Source of the DNA: Marasmius tenuissimus
Lineage: Eukaryota; Basidiomycota; Agaricomycetes; Agaricales; Marasmiaceae
NCBI GenBank assembly: GCA_029532415.1
Contig: JAQOTA010000065.1
Span: 992,001-1,056,000 of the forward strand
DNA length: 64,000 nucleotides
Direction: 5' to 3'
Shown here: positions 11,734 through 23,600 of the stretch, in pieces
Numbering within the stretch: the first letter of the stretch is position 1
Layout of the letters: every line of letters begins with the position of its first letter
Position numbers and translations under genes: made by a program
The notes under the pieces: model-generated
What the model saw: only the letters and a program-made list of their open reading frames with translations
Told to the model about the DNA's origin: nothing
The model's database searches: none

Positions 11734-14648
11734 CTAATTCACACTCATTCTTGGGATCCAGACCCGGACTGGCTCCACCATCGGTTTTCCCTCAGGATAC
11801 TCCCCTGGCTTTGGACCCCTTCGCTCCCTTTGCGTCTTTGTACAGGGCGAAGGTTTTCCTTGCGAATCTACAGAGAACTGCATTTTGCCCTTCAAAGGAA
11901 TTAACTTGTCTCCTTTCCAAGTCTGGACCTTCACGTTGCCAGCGTTTATAACAATGACCCCTCTGACCCCCCGATGACTTTCATTCTCCGATACGTCTGT
12001 CCTAACCGTGACACGATGGTCAATACATTGATTCATCGCTTGCGTCGGTGGGTGCTTCTCGTCGTAGACATAACGACCGCCAGCCATACCAGGGATATAG
12101 CGGTCGAGTTGGTCCTTGGCCTTGTCGTATTTGCGCTCGGCGATGCGAAAAGGCCCTTTTTCGCTTTTGTATCGAAAGGACATCTTGAGGAGGTCCTCCT
12201 TCTTGACGCTCCTCAGGAATAGCTCACGAGCGAATTCGAGTAAGGTAGCGGTGTCTCGCGGGGGGTAACCTTTGTCGCCCCAGTAGAGCGCGTAAAGGGA
12301 GATAAATTTGAGCTCGACCACGTAAAGTATCCCCTCGAAAGTTAGGCCAGGGGGGACGAGCAGGGAGTCTATGTATCCGAACCAATCTGCCTCCCCGCCG
12401 ACCTCGGTTTCTTGTTTCCTGTATAGCGTCTCGACTTCTTGGGCCGCCTTGACCCGGCGTTCATGCCTCGCAAAGAGCTGCATCATCCAGTCCTGCATCG
12501 CGGCCTCGCAAGAGAAGCCTTTTTCCTCGAGAAATAATCGAAGCATCTCCTGCTCATAGCGTGCGTTGAATGCCACAAAGTCGATCTCGCTACGGGGGTA
12601 ACAGAACGGCGTTCGCTCGATGCGTATCTGTTGAAGACAGAATTAGAACACAAATGTCGAACACAGTAATACGCGCACTCACCGTCTCCTGCAGTAACCT
12701 GTTAGAGTACGTCAGGTGGTAAGCAAATCGACTCGTTTTCCCAGCTGACGGTGGGCGCTGTATTGAATGGAGAACGCCATCCTGACGGAGAATTGCGAAA
12801 ATCACCTCTTTCGTCAAATTCCCTTCGATTAGAGGGGGGCAGACATACATCTGGTTGATTTCGTGGTACTGTTCTGCGGTGAGGGCAAAGGCGTTGGTGA
12901 TGTTCTTGCGTTCTTGCGTTCTTGTAGGGTCGGCATCCTCTGCGTCGCAATGCAGGGCGTACATTTCATGAAACAGGCCCACAAAGATGTCCAACCGCTT
13001 GGTAGAATAAATCGTATGATTATCTGGATGGCGTAGAAATACTTGAAATCCTTTCCATACTTTCTCCTTTTCCTCTCGGTTTCCTGTAGCTGACATGGCT
13101 CCGGCGAATTGATTGATGTACCTCGCTGCCAATCCGAGAGGAACAGAGCTCCCAGACGAGGATCGCGGGCCAAAGAATATGTCCCACGAAGGTATATCAG
13201 CTGTCCTGGCAGCGGGTACCTCGAGGCGGCCGACATTCATAATGCTTTGCAGAATCTCATTCGTGACCACGAGGTCTGAGAGTAGAACTTCGTGCCATGG
13301 AATATCGTTGTGAGTACGAGAGGGGATAGTGGTTAACGTTTCAGTGAACAGGGCATGCTTCACAGTCCCTTCCTCAAGCCAGCATGCGGTGATCTTGAGT
13401 ATCTCCTGTATCTGGTTGTAATGGTCCCGATATATGGCGAGGCTTTCCTTAAAGTCCTTCCCATCTATCAAGACGCTCTGCAAGAAGTCCCATAGAGGAA
13501 CGTCGATGTCATCACCCAGGACGACAACAGGGCGTTTGGTGGCCTGACACTCCTAAGGATATATGATCAGTTCGAAGGTAGACTGGGAACAGCGAGGCTC
13601 ACTAGCTTTCAGATACAAGTCCAGAAGTCCAGCAACATCGGCAGGTCGGGTCTTCAAGTTGACCTTCAGTTTGTACTTTCGCATGGACTGATTGAGGTTG
13701 TTCCGAACGAATGTTGTGTTGAACGGCCCACGGTTTGGTTTGAACCTCAAGAAGACGCAAACGAAGCTGTGCGAACAGGGCGTTGACGCATCCGAGCTTT
13801 GACCGATCGCTGACCTCGGAAACAGAGTATTGAAAGTGATGGTCGGATCGCCCATGATCTCTCTCGACTCGTCGAGATAGCATTGTGCTGTTCTAAGGCA
13901 GGTGGTTTTGCCGGAGTCGAAGCTGCCTCGGAAGACAGTCATGGAACTCTTACGCTCGGCCAGTCCGCGCAACAAAAGTCTGGTATTGTCGATAAACACC
14001 GATCCCTCTTGAGCCATGAATGACCCAAGAACGGCACTGTCGTCCTTGGAAGGCAGTCTGATTGACTGGAGGCGGCAAGTTTCAGTCGTGTTCATTCAAC
14101 TGTAGGAGCTGCTCAAGAAATAGACGTACTGGTGGCGACTTCAGACCCTGGGGCCAGCTAATGAGAACGCTCTCCAAATCAGGTTTCAAGCTCTTGAGTC
14201 TTTTGGTGGTGGGGGACGCAGGAGGTGAAGAACGTGGCCGATTCTTCGCGACAAGGATCACCTGAATCTGCTCTCCCTCTCGAAGATTGGTCTTCGCGGC
14301 AGCAAGAACGTCCTCAAAGGTCCATGTATCCGGAATGATACGATGTTCGGTACCTTCCAGGGGATATCTAGAAGTTTGTTGGATGTTCAAAACCTTCTCT
14401 GGAGCTAGACGGCAGCCCAAGTGAAGATAGAGACTATAGACCTCACAAGGGAGAGGAATGCTCTGTTGGGCGCAAGACACGGACACCATTCGGTGGAATT
14501 TGCCGTTTGGATCCGCCGACTTCTCGATATTAACTCCGGCCGTGAGAATACCTTGCATTAGAGGACGGATAGCGAGTTTCGTGGCGAAATACAAGAGTAT
14601 CTTGGGATTTGCCACGGCGGTATTTGTCGAGGAAGGCTCGGGTGCCAT
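11734..14648 (-). CDS. P-loop NTPase with C-terminal PD-(D/E)XK nuclease motif
   Basis: I propose four exons: 14648-14130, 14065-13607, 13552-12683 and 12627-11734, encoding 913 aa. Residues 1-170 are unrecognised. A Walker A motif (GSFDSGKT) lies at about 220-227, and a Walker B-like strand (VVVLGDD) at about 335-341, followed by a DVPLW phrase that recalls the neighbouring ATPase gene. The C terminus has a PD-(D/E)XK signature, GYIDSLL at about 700 and YVVELK at about 718-723. Fungal NTPase-nuclease proteins of this layout include transposon-derived and Crinkler-type families, so a mobile-element or effector origin is possible. The second intron is odd: the reading frame continues across an in-frame TAG that doubles as the acceptor, and only a GC donor (AAA|GCTAGT) keeps phase. 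The gene could therefore carry a nonsense mutation. Its start is 355 bp from the divergent ATPase gene. Confidence 0.65.
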
Positions 14649-15003
14649 CGTGAGTGTGATGAAGGAAGCTTGTGGAAAGTGACGTTTACACTTTTCGTCT
14701 GAGGCTTATGAAGATTTATGAGGCTCGGATATGACACAATAGACGAAAGTGAAAGGTACAGCACAACAAAGGCCGACCCATAATAGTCCACAATACGTAT
14801 CGCCGATCGGGAACAAAGGAAACACGCGTCGCGTGGATGCCCACAGCATTTACGCCGAGTAAACCACGAGCACGTGACTGAGAATCAAATATCACCAAAT
14901 AACACGCGCCTGTTCAGGTTGACAACCGTGTCTTGTCCCTGTCCACTACTAGTACCCACCATCACCATATCTCGTCGTCCTTCCTTCCTCCCCGTGACAT
15001 ACA
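14649..15003. promoter_or_regulatory. divergent intergenic region between the two NTPase genes
   Basis: 355 bp separate the start codons of the minus-strand NTPase-nuclease gene and the plus-strand ATPase gene, so both promoters must lie here or overlap the 5' ends. Pyrimidine-rich tracts occur just before 15004. I see no clear TATA box or named motif. Confidence 0.5.
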
Positions 15004-16408
15004 ATGTCAAAAATCAAACGGAACGACTCTCTCACCTCCTGGTCCTCGGATTCAAGTGGCCATGATAGCGCTCCTCCATCGTCTCCTCCGAGAACGCCTT
15101 TGGACGCAACTACACCAATAAACCCTCAAGTTATCGAACCAGGTACGTAGGCAATGTAACTATTGGCAGCGCCGATATTGATTCATCCGAGTGGGGTTTA
15201 GGCTCTTCAGACAATGAACGTGAGGAGCGTATCGACAAGGCCGAGTCTTCGAATTCGCAAGTTGAACCAGCCCCTTCTACTATGCTCCTTTTCCCTGGCT
15301 ACTCGTATCATTCAGTTCAAAATCGGCTTGAAGACGTTTGTCCTCTCTCTCCTTTGCTGTTTAACAGTCGTATTCACTCATCCTTTTAGTTATCTTCGCG
15401 CACGATCGATTTCAGAACCCTCAGTCAATTCGCTCACTTCCGCGACCGAAGTTCCATCATTGGACTCACTCGTCGCCACCGGTGTACTTTGCTGCGCGCA
15501 CCTCATGGATATGGGAAGAGCTCCATAGTTTCAATGCTAAGCTACTACTATGATATTCGTCACAAGGAAGCTTTTTCATATGCTTTCCGTCTGTCGGAAG
15601 CCTTGCCTACGAATTGGTGTCCGAACAATCACTTTGTTCTGAAACTCGAATTCGGAAACTTCGATATGAAGAGTCATAACTTCAATCTCAACCATGAGTT
15701 GAACGGGGCCTTGAAGGATTTCGTGGAGGAGTATGGATTTCTGTCTGAAGGGGACGACTGGGAGAGCTTGGAGGGCGTTAATGCAGCTGAAACGTTGGAT
15801 AACATCGTCGTGAGTCTATTTTTTCGCTTCGTACCGTGATAGTGACTCACTCGATTGGTTTGCAGTCCCTCGCGATCCCCCCCGAGCACGACTTGGTGGT
15901 CCTCATCGATGACTATGATTCTCCTTACTGGGCCGCCTCTGAATCGGTTGCAGAATTCCCCGAAAGACGCGGCCAAGTTCAAAAGACATTATCGGATTTC
16001 TTTGGCTCACTTTCAAACTGGATAAGTGGCCGTGGCATCTCCTTGGTCTTCTTTACGGGCACACAACAGATCCTCACCACTGTCTCAAAGGAACTATGGG
16101 ACTCAACCTACGATATCGTCAGGAACCAGAACACGGACAAGCTTGTCGGTTTCTGTGAAGACGATGTACTGCAAATTGCGCATGGTTTGCACTGGAGATT
16201 CCACACACTGAAGATGATGGACCTCGCAGACGAGTTCTTGGACTCAGAGGAGGCAAAGATGCAGTTGCTACATGGCGCGGCTTGGTACAAGTACTCGTGT
16301 CGGACAGTACTGGACTTCTTCCATGAGCGGGTTGCAGAGAAGGGTAAGGGGGTCACTGAGGAAGTGGATGATCTTATGATTCGGGTTGAGAACCTTGTCG
16401 ACGCATAG
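15004..16408 (+). CDS. predicted AAA-ATPase-like protein
   Basis: I read four exons: 15004-15142, 15202-15335, 15390-15809 and 15866-16408, encoding 411 aa. An N-terminal Ser/Pro-rich stretch of about 90 residues precedes an NTPase core. The P-loop is APHGYGKSS at about 128-136, preceded by a basic strand. Walker B is VVLIDDYDSPYW at about 242-253, and a following strand reads GISLVFFTGTQQI. The (I/V)D(D/E)YD(S/K)P phrase and the FTG strand are typical of the predicted AAA-ATPase family (Pfam AAA-ATPase_like), widespread in bacteria and expanded in Agaricomycetes. No nuclease domain is present. The function of the family is not established. A decayed relative lies at 11.2-11.6 kb and an NTPase-nuclease gene is its divergent neighbour, suggesting local expansion. 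Confidence 0.75.
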
Positions 16409-17166
16409 AGGCGTTGACGATACCGCGATATGCGTGCTGTCGTTGCTCTGTCGAATTTACTCTGTATTGCTATATCATGTGTGTATCATAGAATAGATTC
16501 AATCTGGATATCTTGACCCGTAGTTTCCTCCCCATGGCCGTGGGCTCGAACACGTATCCCACTTTCGGCACAACGGTAGCCTATCTTCGAGGTTCAGCGC
16601 GTCTCCCCCAGTTTATCTTACCGAGACGCCGCAACGCAAAAGGATATTTAGCTTGAGGTAAATGTGCAGGTGCAGTTAAATAACGATGGGGAGTATGCTA
16701 TGGAGTAAGTACATATGTTGAACACGACTAGTAATGCAGGGGTAAAGAATTCTTGTGAAGCCTGATGTAGAAAGAGAATTTTGGTAACAAATCTACAATA
16801 CGAAGTCCCTGAAGTAACAGCTTAAAAAATGCAATCAAATAGCCATGAGAAGATGCCCAGTACAGATACGAAGATAGGAGAGGAGATATCATAAAGCGCA
16901 TATGCGGGTGTAACTCGTAACGAGTAGGTCCAAGGTGTGAACGTGAACCCTCATACAGCTGCTGCGCACCATCCCTCCCCCTCTCGGAAGTCAAATGATG
17001 ATCCGGGGCGGACGCGGACACCCAGTAATGGAGCCTATCGTACACGAAAGGAGGTAGAGCGTAGCTGATCGGATGTGGAGCAATTGCGAATCGGTACTGC
17101 GAGTTGCTGCGGAAGATAGGTGTGCGATCTGTCGCCGGGAAGCGACTATCTGGCGTCCCATCTAGC
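16409..17166. other. intergenic between convergent genes
   Basis: About 760 bp between the stops of the plus-strand ATPase gene and the minus-strand Ser-rich gene. It presumably holds the two 3' UTRs. The long minus-strand frame here overlaps the 3' end of the Ser-rich gene in another phase and shows no domain. Confidence 0.5.
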
Positions 17167-17835
17167 TCACTCCTCTGGAATCGAGTCCAGGCTCGATGTC
17201 GACGAAGCCACTGCAAGACGTCTCCTACGCCGGTGTTTTGAAGTCCGAGAAGAACAAGGAGGCAGGGCGTGGCAGGACGGTGATTGTGGCGTGGAAACAT
17301 AGGAGACCGATGACGACAAAGGATATTTTGACTTCGAAATATGGGGTATCGTTATCTCTTCGCCGTCTTCATCGTCCTCGCAGTCGGATGGAATATGGGA
17401 AAACCGAAGTGGGGACCCCGACCGTGTCTCTGAGGGGCGAGCATTGACAATCCGAGGTTCCTTCCTCGCCCCACTGCTGCGCTGTCGCTCCCGCTTGGCG
17501 GTAGTTGCCGCCGCCATAACCATGAAAGCGCTGTTCTCGACTTGATTCTGCACCCAACTAGACACCCGCGACCAAGATCGATCTTCCTGTTTGATCTCCT
17601 CCTTCTCCCTTTCCCTCTGAATAAATTCCAGTCGCGCTCGTCGCTCGGATGGCGTTTCCATATAGGGTGGTTGTCGTGTGTCGGAGATTGAGGTATAGGA
17701 ATCTGCAAGTTGAGAGGAAGGGGAGGTTATATATGATGAAGATGGATGGGAATAGTGGGAATAACTGTAATCTTCTTCGACAGCCTGTCCTGAATAGCAG
17801 GCCGAGGAGCTAGAAGCTTCGGAGACGTATTCCAT
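17167..17835 (-). CDS. Ser-rich small protein ending in IPEE, paralogue of 46384-47061
   Basis: A single uninterrupted frame of 222 aa, rich in Ser, Arg, Glu and Pro, with no signal peptide or membrane segment. It is probably largely disordered. I do not recognise a named family, but a second gene in this window (46384-47061, 225 aa) shares three blocks in the same order. These are DSYTSIS-x-n-E(T/S)P-xx-RRAR-xx-FI (residues 46-71 here), a SWV(Q/K)xQ phrase in the middle, and an identical C-terminal IPEE stop. Between the blocks the sequences are not alignable. The conserved basic patch and the fixed C terminus look like short interaction motifs. Function unknown. Confidence 0.7.
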   Translation of the reverse strand: MEYVSEASSSSACYSGQAVEEDYSYSHYSHPSSSYITSPSSQLADSYTSISDTRQPPYMETPSERRARLEFIQREREKEEIKQEDRSWSRVSSWVQNQVENSAFMVMAAATTAKRERQRSSGARKEPRIVNARPSETRSGSPLRFSHIPSDCEDDEDGEEITIPHISKSKYPLSSSVSYVSTPQSPSCHALPPCSSRTSKHRRRRRLAVASSTSSLDSIPEE

Positions 17836-18498
17836 AAGGGAAGGGAATGCTAGAAATGTTGTCTCTAGCTTGTGATTTGCGGTATGGGATGAGGTGGTTT
17901 GAGGAAAACAGGGTAGAAACCAGCTGTTGTTTTTATCATTCTGGGCGAGCTGCGGAAACGCGCGGCACAGTTCGGGGAAGCGCCGCAGAAAGGGTTTCGT
18001 TTCTTTGATGCAGTGCTGCGCATTTGACCCGCGCCGTTTCCGGGAAAACCGAGACTGTGAGAAAAAACGAGATCCACCTGCCTAAAATAACAAGACTAGT
18101 TTTCGCCCCATGGCCGTCCTTGACCGGGTGACCTGCTGAAGTGGGTCCTTTCAGGACTACGAAGCGAAAGGGCAACCTGGATCACTCTGCTCAACGGCTG
18201 CGGGTTATTCGAGCATGATTCATGTCTACCTGCGCTGCAAAGTTCGGTAGATCGGTAGCACAGTGTCCGGTCTCCCGGATAAACGTAGTGTACGACTGTG
18301 CACGATTGAATTTTTTGAAGTGCATCACAATTGTCGGGTACACGTATAAACGTATAATCTTATCTACGAATGTACAGGGATGGGAGTAGTATTCAACAAG
18401 TGCTGCAGCATCCGAACCGACACTTAACTGCATGACGCGAAATTGTTGATGTGAGAGGGTGCCCGGGAGCTGTACACCACATAAGGTGTCAAAAGTTG
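17836..18498. other. intergenic upstream of the Ser-rich gene
   Basis: About 660 bp between the Ser-rich gene start and the RPA49 stop, both on the minus strand. It must contain the Ser-rich gene promoter and the RPA49 3' UTR. No further gene is seen. Confidence 0.5.
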
Positions 18499-20190
18499 CT
18501 ATCGTCTCGCCTTCTTACGAGAACCTTTCGGGAACTCTAATGGTGCTGTCAAGACAGCCATTTTAGTATCCTTCAATGACTGTCCTAAGCCAGCATTGGA
18601 GAGTTCTCTGTCGGTTGGCTTCTTGATTTTGCAGCCTGTGAAACAGCTATCAACATCCGACGATACCAATGACAACAGATGATATCTCACCAAGGCTCTT
18701 GAAAAGTTCTTGTATCCTAAAGAGTCGAATGAGCCTAATTAAAGCATCCTGTACGAGACCGTGACACACCTCAAAGTCGGCAGGCTCAGGTCCTTGGCGA
18801 TGACCTGCGGGTTGGACATATAGTCATCTACCCTGAGGCAGAGAGCAAACATGTAGGAGAGTAGCTTGGTATCCATTCCGGATGTAAGGGTGTGGCTACA
18901 ATGTGCAGGTACTGTGTAAGGATCAAGGGAGCGTGAAGTCTGTTCAATAGACTGACCCATCTGTATCCCTTGAGGTCTCCGTAAATCTTGAAAGCAGGCC
19001 GTCTACTACGAGTGCCGGAACGTCTTTCATTTTCTCGTGAACAGTCTGCTTCTCCATACGTTTCGTGCCCATGACTCTTCGTAGCGTAAACAACGCGGAT
19101 GCGTAGTATACCATTTTCCTATTTCGATAGTTATGACCACGGCGAGGCCACGGAGAACGCGTCACGTACCACTTCTTCCTTGCCGGTTTGGCGTTTTTGA
19201 TTGCGTCCAAAGCCTTGACATGATTTTGAATCCACTGAGGATGAGCCGATGGCAGAAGCGCAGTTTTGTCCTTTACACTTTTCGCAGCATCGAACTTGGC
19301 AGTATCGATCACTCGCCACTCAGCTTCAGGAATGATACTGTGTAGCGAGTATATCTCTGCGGGATCGGTGGTGGTGTCATTGAAAGCTGGTATGAGACGG
19401 TTGCTGTCTTCGACTTCTTTGGCTTGCTCTGCAGGCAAAGTTTATCGTTGTGCACAGAAGGCAAGGTAAAGCGTGACGGACCTGTGGACAATAGCCCCCC
19501 TGCACCCTTTTGGATACCCTCCATAACATGCGACATTACGCCCTGCATCGCGCTCACATCCACCCGATTTCGTTCCTCTGCACGGATTGCCGCTTTCGCC
19601 TTCTTGGTACCAAATGCCTCCCCCAGTTTGGTGCGCGCTTCTCGGTATGCCAAAGCAGAGTTTGCCGTGCCAGTGGGTATAGATTTGAGCCTTTTCACCG
19701 TCCGTCCGAGAATGTGAGGTGACTTGTGGGTAGGGACAATTTTCAGAGTTGATGTTTGAGGGTCATGTACAGCAAGCAGATACCTGGAAAGCACGTCGAT
19801 CAATATGATTGATGCACGTAGATATATTTCTTGAATAGAGATAAGGAAGTACTCACTGGCATCCTGATGAAGCAGCGCCTTTGGTTTGCTCAGAATTCGA
19901 TACGAATTCCACTTGCGGCGTTTCTCCTACTACGAGCTTCATAGTGTCCGCTTTCCCGCCTTCTGAATAGCATTTGAACGTGGTGGATTCTGGTGCTTTG
20001 AGGGCCGGAAAACTGACTTGGAAAAAATTCAGTCGATTGTAATTTCCGAAAGCGTCTAAAGTGTACCTAGCATTGGACCAAGTGCATCGGAATTTGAAGA
20101 CTGTCCAATCTTGCAAGTGAGGACGTCGTCTCTGGCCGGAGACTCTGCCCTTTTTCTTTTCTTCGAGTGGGAGGTCGACGTTGAAGCCAT
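18499..20190 (-). CDS. RPA49: RNA polymerase I subunit A49
   Basis: I read eight exons: 20190-20067, 20016-19857, 19783-19482, 19428-19170, 19118-18957, 18895-18770, 18716-18691 and 18635-18499. They give 431 aa, close to fungal Rpa49. The N terminus begins with a KKRKR basic patch and a short beta-rich dimerisation region. The family signature EAFGTKKAKAAIRAEERNR lies in the middle, next to YLLAVHDP. After a linker come RLIPAFN and a C-terminal winged-helix region (SGMDTKLLSYMFALCLRVDD, GCKIKK), and a basic tail (FPKGSRKKARR). In yeast A49 binds A34.5 and stimulates Pol I initiation and elongation on rDNA in the nucleolus. The first intron is 50 bp and the fourth 51 bp. It is divergent from SET2. 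Confidence 0.93.
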
Positions 20191-20693
20191 GATTTTTGTA
20201 GAAAGGCCACAGATGATGGTGGTCAGGATCAAGAGAGGTTGCCCGGATTACTCGACCTTGACTCGACCTCCTCCTCTCTCTCATACCATGTACTGCTACT
20301 AGAAGGACTCTATTATTTCTCAGTCTATTTTATCTTAAAACCCTTCATCTTTTCAACAGACTCTATAGCCTGCTCGCTGTCGAGAATTTCGGCTCTCCCG
20401 GACTCAGAAACCATATTGGTGCAGGGACCACAATACAGCCCGAGACAATCGACCCCTTGTCCCTTCTTTGTCGACATCCGCGACGTTGAGTAGGAGCTGC
20501 TCGCCAACGTTTAGCCTATAAGACCTCGGTTTCGCTCGGTGCGTCCCAGTAATCGACGTTCGCAGGCTTGATGCTGCATCAGTCACAAAATTGACTCACC
20601 CAACGTCTACAACGAACTTCAACTTGAATTGGCCGCTCACATTACCTCAACCTCATTCTTGCTCGCCACTATCATCACCAGCCGACATTTACC
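20191..20693. promoter_or_regulatory. divergent promoter region RPA49/SET2
   Basis: 503 bp separate the start codons of RPA49 (minus) and SET2 (plus), so both promoters and 5' UTRs must lie here. The part nearest SET2 is pyrimidine rich, as in many fungal 5' UTRs. I can assign no specific factor site. Confidence 0.6.
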
Positions 20694-23600
20694 ATGTCCG
20701 TCAAATCTCAGTCGCGCTCACCATCACCCCTTCTGACCGACACCGACGAACACAAGTATAATGGCAATGGTGTGGGTGCAGACGAGTCTGAGTCACTACC
20801 CAACAGTGCCTCTTCATCTAAAACGTCGACACCACCACCAACAGCAGCTTCGACGTCGCGAAAGTCACAGAAAGCTCCTCCCCAGCTCATAGGCCACCTT
20901 CCTATCGCCAGAGATGAGGCTCTGGGAACCTTCACGGAGATGCCTGACAACTGGTATCAGTATAAGTCGTTGGGTCGCTCGAGAGAACTCATGGAAAGCA
21001 TGACTTGCGAATGCCAGTTCATACCAGGTCTGTGCCGCTTCCGTAGCTTAGAGTAGTGTTTTTGGGGGAGAATCGTGCAACAATACGCAGTTTTTGATCT
21101 TTTTTGTCCTATCCTCCTCGCTCGCTGCGTGTTCTCGCTCTCTTTACACAACACCCTTTTTCATGAGACTCAGACATTCTAATAACCGTTTTTTCGGCAT
21201 TCAGGCGACGACCCCGATACTGCTTGTGGACATAACTCGGATTGTATAAATCGACTTACCCAAGTAGAATGTCTCCCGGATGACTGCAGGTGTGGAGATT
21301 ATTGTCAGAATCAGCGGTAAGCCTCTTTCGTTGTGATGTTTCCTGCGTTTGGTTCGCTCACAGCCCGAACAACTTCGCAGATTTCGAAAAAAGGAATACG
21401 CTCCCATTGAAATCGTCAAGACGGAAATGAAGGGTTATGGGTTGAGGGTAGAGGAAGATCTTGAAAAGTGCGTCTCACTCATCCTGTTCTTTGTCTCTAC
21501 GTTAACGACACCTGAAATCCAGAGATTCCTTTATCTACGAGTACGTCGGTGACGTCGTGAACACCCAGTCCTTCAAGAAGCGGATGCGAGACTACGCGAA
21601 CGAGGGCATCGAGCACTTCTACTTCATGATGCTCCAGAAGGATGAATTCATCGACGCTACTAAGAACGGAGGCATAGGAAGATTCGCCAATCACAGTTGT
21701 AATCCCAACTGCTATGTCGCCAAGTGGACCGTGGGGAAGACAGTTCGGATGGGGATTTACTCGAAACGGAAGATCAAGCAATATGAAGAATTGACATTCA
21801 ACTATAACGTGGATCGATATGGGTTCGATTTTCGTTACCCTCTACACCCACTCCGTATCTGAAGCACTGTGACAGGCACCAAGCACAGACATGCTATTGT
21901 GGTGAACCTAATTGTGTTGGATTCATTGGTGGGAAGACGCAGACCGATGTCTCCTCCATGGACGACTTGTACCTAGATGGTGCGGCTTCATCTACCTCGT
22001 CTTCCTTTCGATGCGTCTGACTTATTCGCTAGCTCTTGGTATCACCGATGAGGACGAGCTGATGGAGATGAAAGGAACGAAAAAGAAGAAGGGGAAGAAG
22101 ATTGATGATCCCGACTTCATGGTATTTCAAATCCTTTCTTTCGCTCTATTTTAGGACTCAGCCTGTTTGTTCCCAAAGCCCCAGATGAAGTCCATCGTCG
22201 AGAAGGAAGTACCGAAGGTGGTTCAAGCCCTACGACAAGTGCAAAGCAAGAAGGTCTTGTACAAACTATTGACCCGAATAAAGGCATGGCATTTGTGCTT
22301 GCGAGCTCTGCCTAGCATCTGAAGCGTCCCTAGATCACGGAAGATGCCCCTCCGCTGCGTCAAATCATGCGACTGCGTGGGTTCAGTATCATGAAGAACA
22401 TCCTCGAGGATTATGCCCAAGATTTAGACATCATCTCAATAGTACGTCTTTACCCCTTAGCCTCATCCCTATCAGTCGTTTAACCGTGTTCATTCGTTAG
22501 GTGCTGCAGTGCATGAGGTCATGGCCGCTAGTGGCCCGAAATAAAGTGGAGGACTCGCAGGTTCTGGGATCCGTTCAAGAGCTCAAGGAATCCGATGATC
22601 CAGAGGTGAAGGAACATGCAACAGGAGTAGGCAGCCCCTTCGTTTCCGCTTGATATTTGCCCGCTAAAATGTATCATTAGCTCTACGAACACTGGCAGTC
22701 CCTCGAGATGGCCTATCGAATACCCAAACGCACGCAAAGCGTACGTCTCATCCGTCGGGTTATTTGCCTCGCTTACCAACCCATTCATCCCACAGGAAAT
22801 AGAAGAGGAGAAAAAACGTTTGGCACTACAGGAAAAGATTCAGACCGACAATGAACACTGGGCGGACATTCGTTCCAGCAGAGACTATGCAAAGCGTCCG
22901 CGGTTCATCGACGTCGACGACAAAGGCAAACCAATCGGAAACTCCTGGCCTTACAGACGGCCTAGATCTTCATTCCGTCCACCACCGCCTCCACTACCTC
23001 CTACTCCCGCGTCTCCGCCAGTTATCGGTCTGTCGGCTATCGAGCAACATATAGAGAAGCAGAAACAACAGAACGCTGCGGTCAACAGTTTGATCGCTGC
23101 TGTTGCTGAGGAGAGGGCCGCGGCTGAGGCTGCTGCCGCAGAACAAGCGAGGCTAGCGGCTGCGAGGGCGGAGGCGGATGCGTTGATTCAGTCGTCACGG
23201 AACGGGTCGTCAGAGCCTGTGCACTCATCGAAGAAGAAGGATAGGGGGAAGGAGAAGGAGAAGAGCAAGGACAAGACCAAAGACAAGAAAAAGCCTTCCC
23301 AGAGCGAAGCGGAGAGGGAGGCAAACAAGGAGAAGCGACTACAGAAACTCGTGGGTGCGATTGTGGTCAAGTGTATGTCCAAGTACGCGAAGGATATCGA
23401 GCATGAGCTATTCAAGAAGTATGCTAAGGAGGTACGTTCTTGCTCGTAGACCATTTCCTGTACCTGCTCCTCATTCCCTCCGCTTCCAGTTGACGGAGAA
23501 GATCGCGGAACGGGAGAAAAAGTCTTCCTCTTACAAGGAGGGCAAGCTGGACACTCTTTCCGACGAGAAGACGGCCAAGATTAAGAAATACGCCAAAGAG

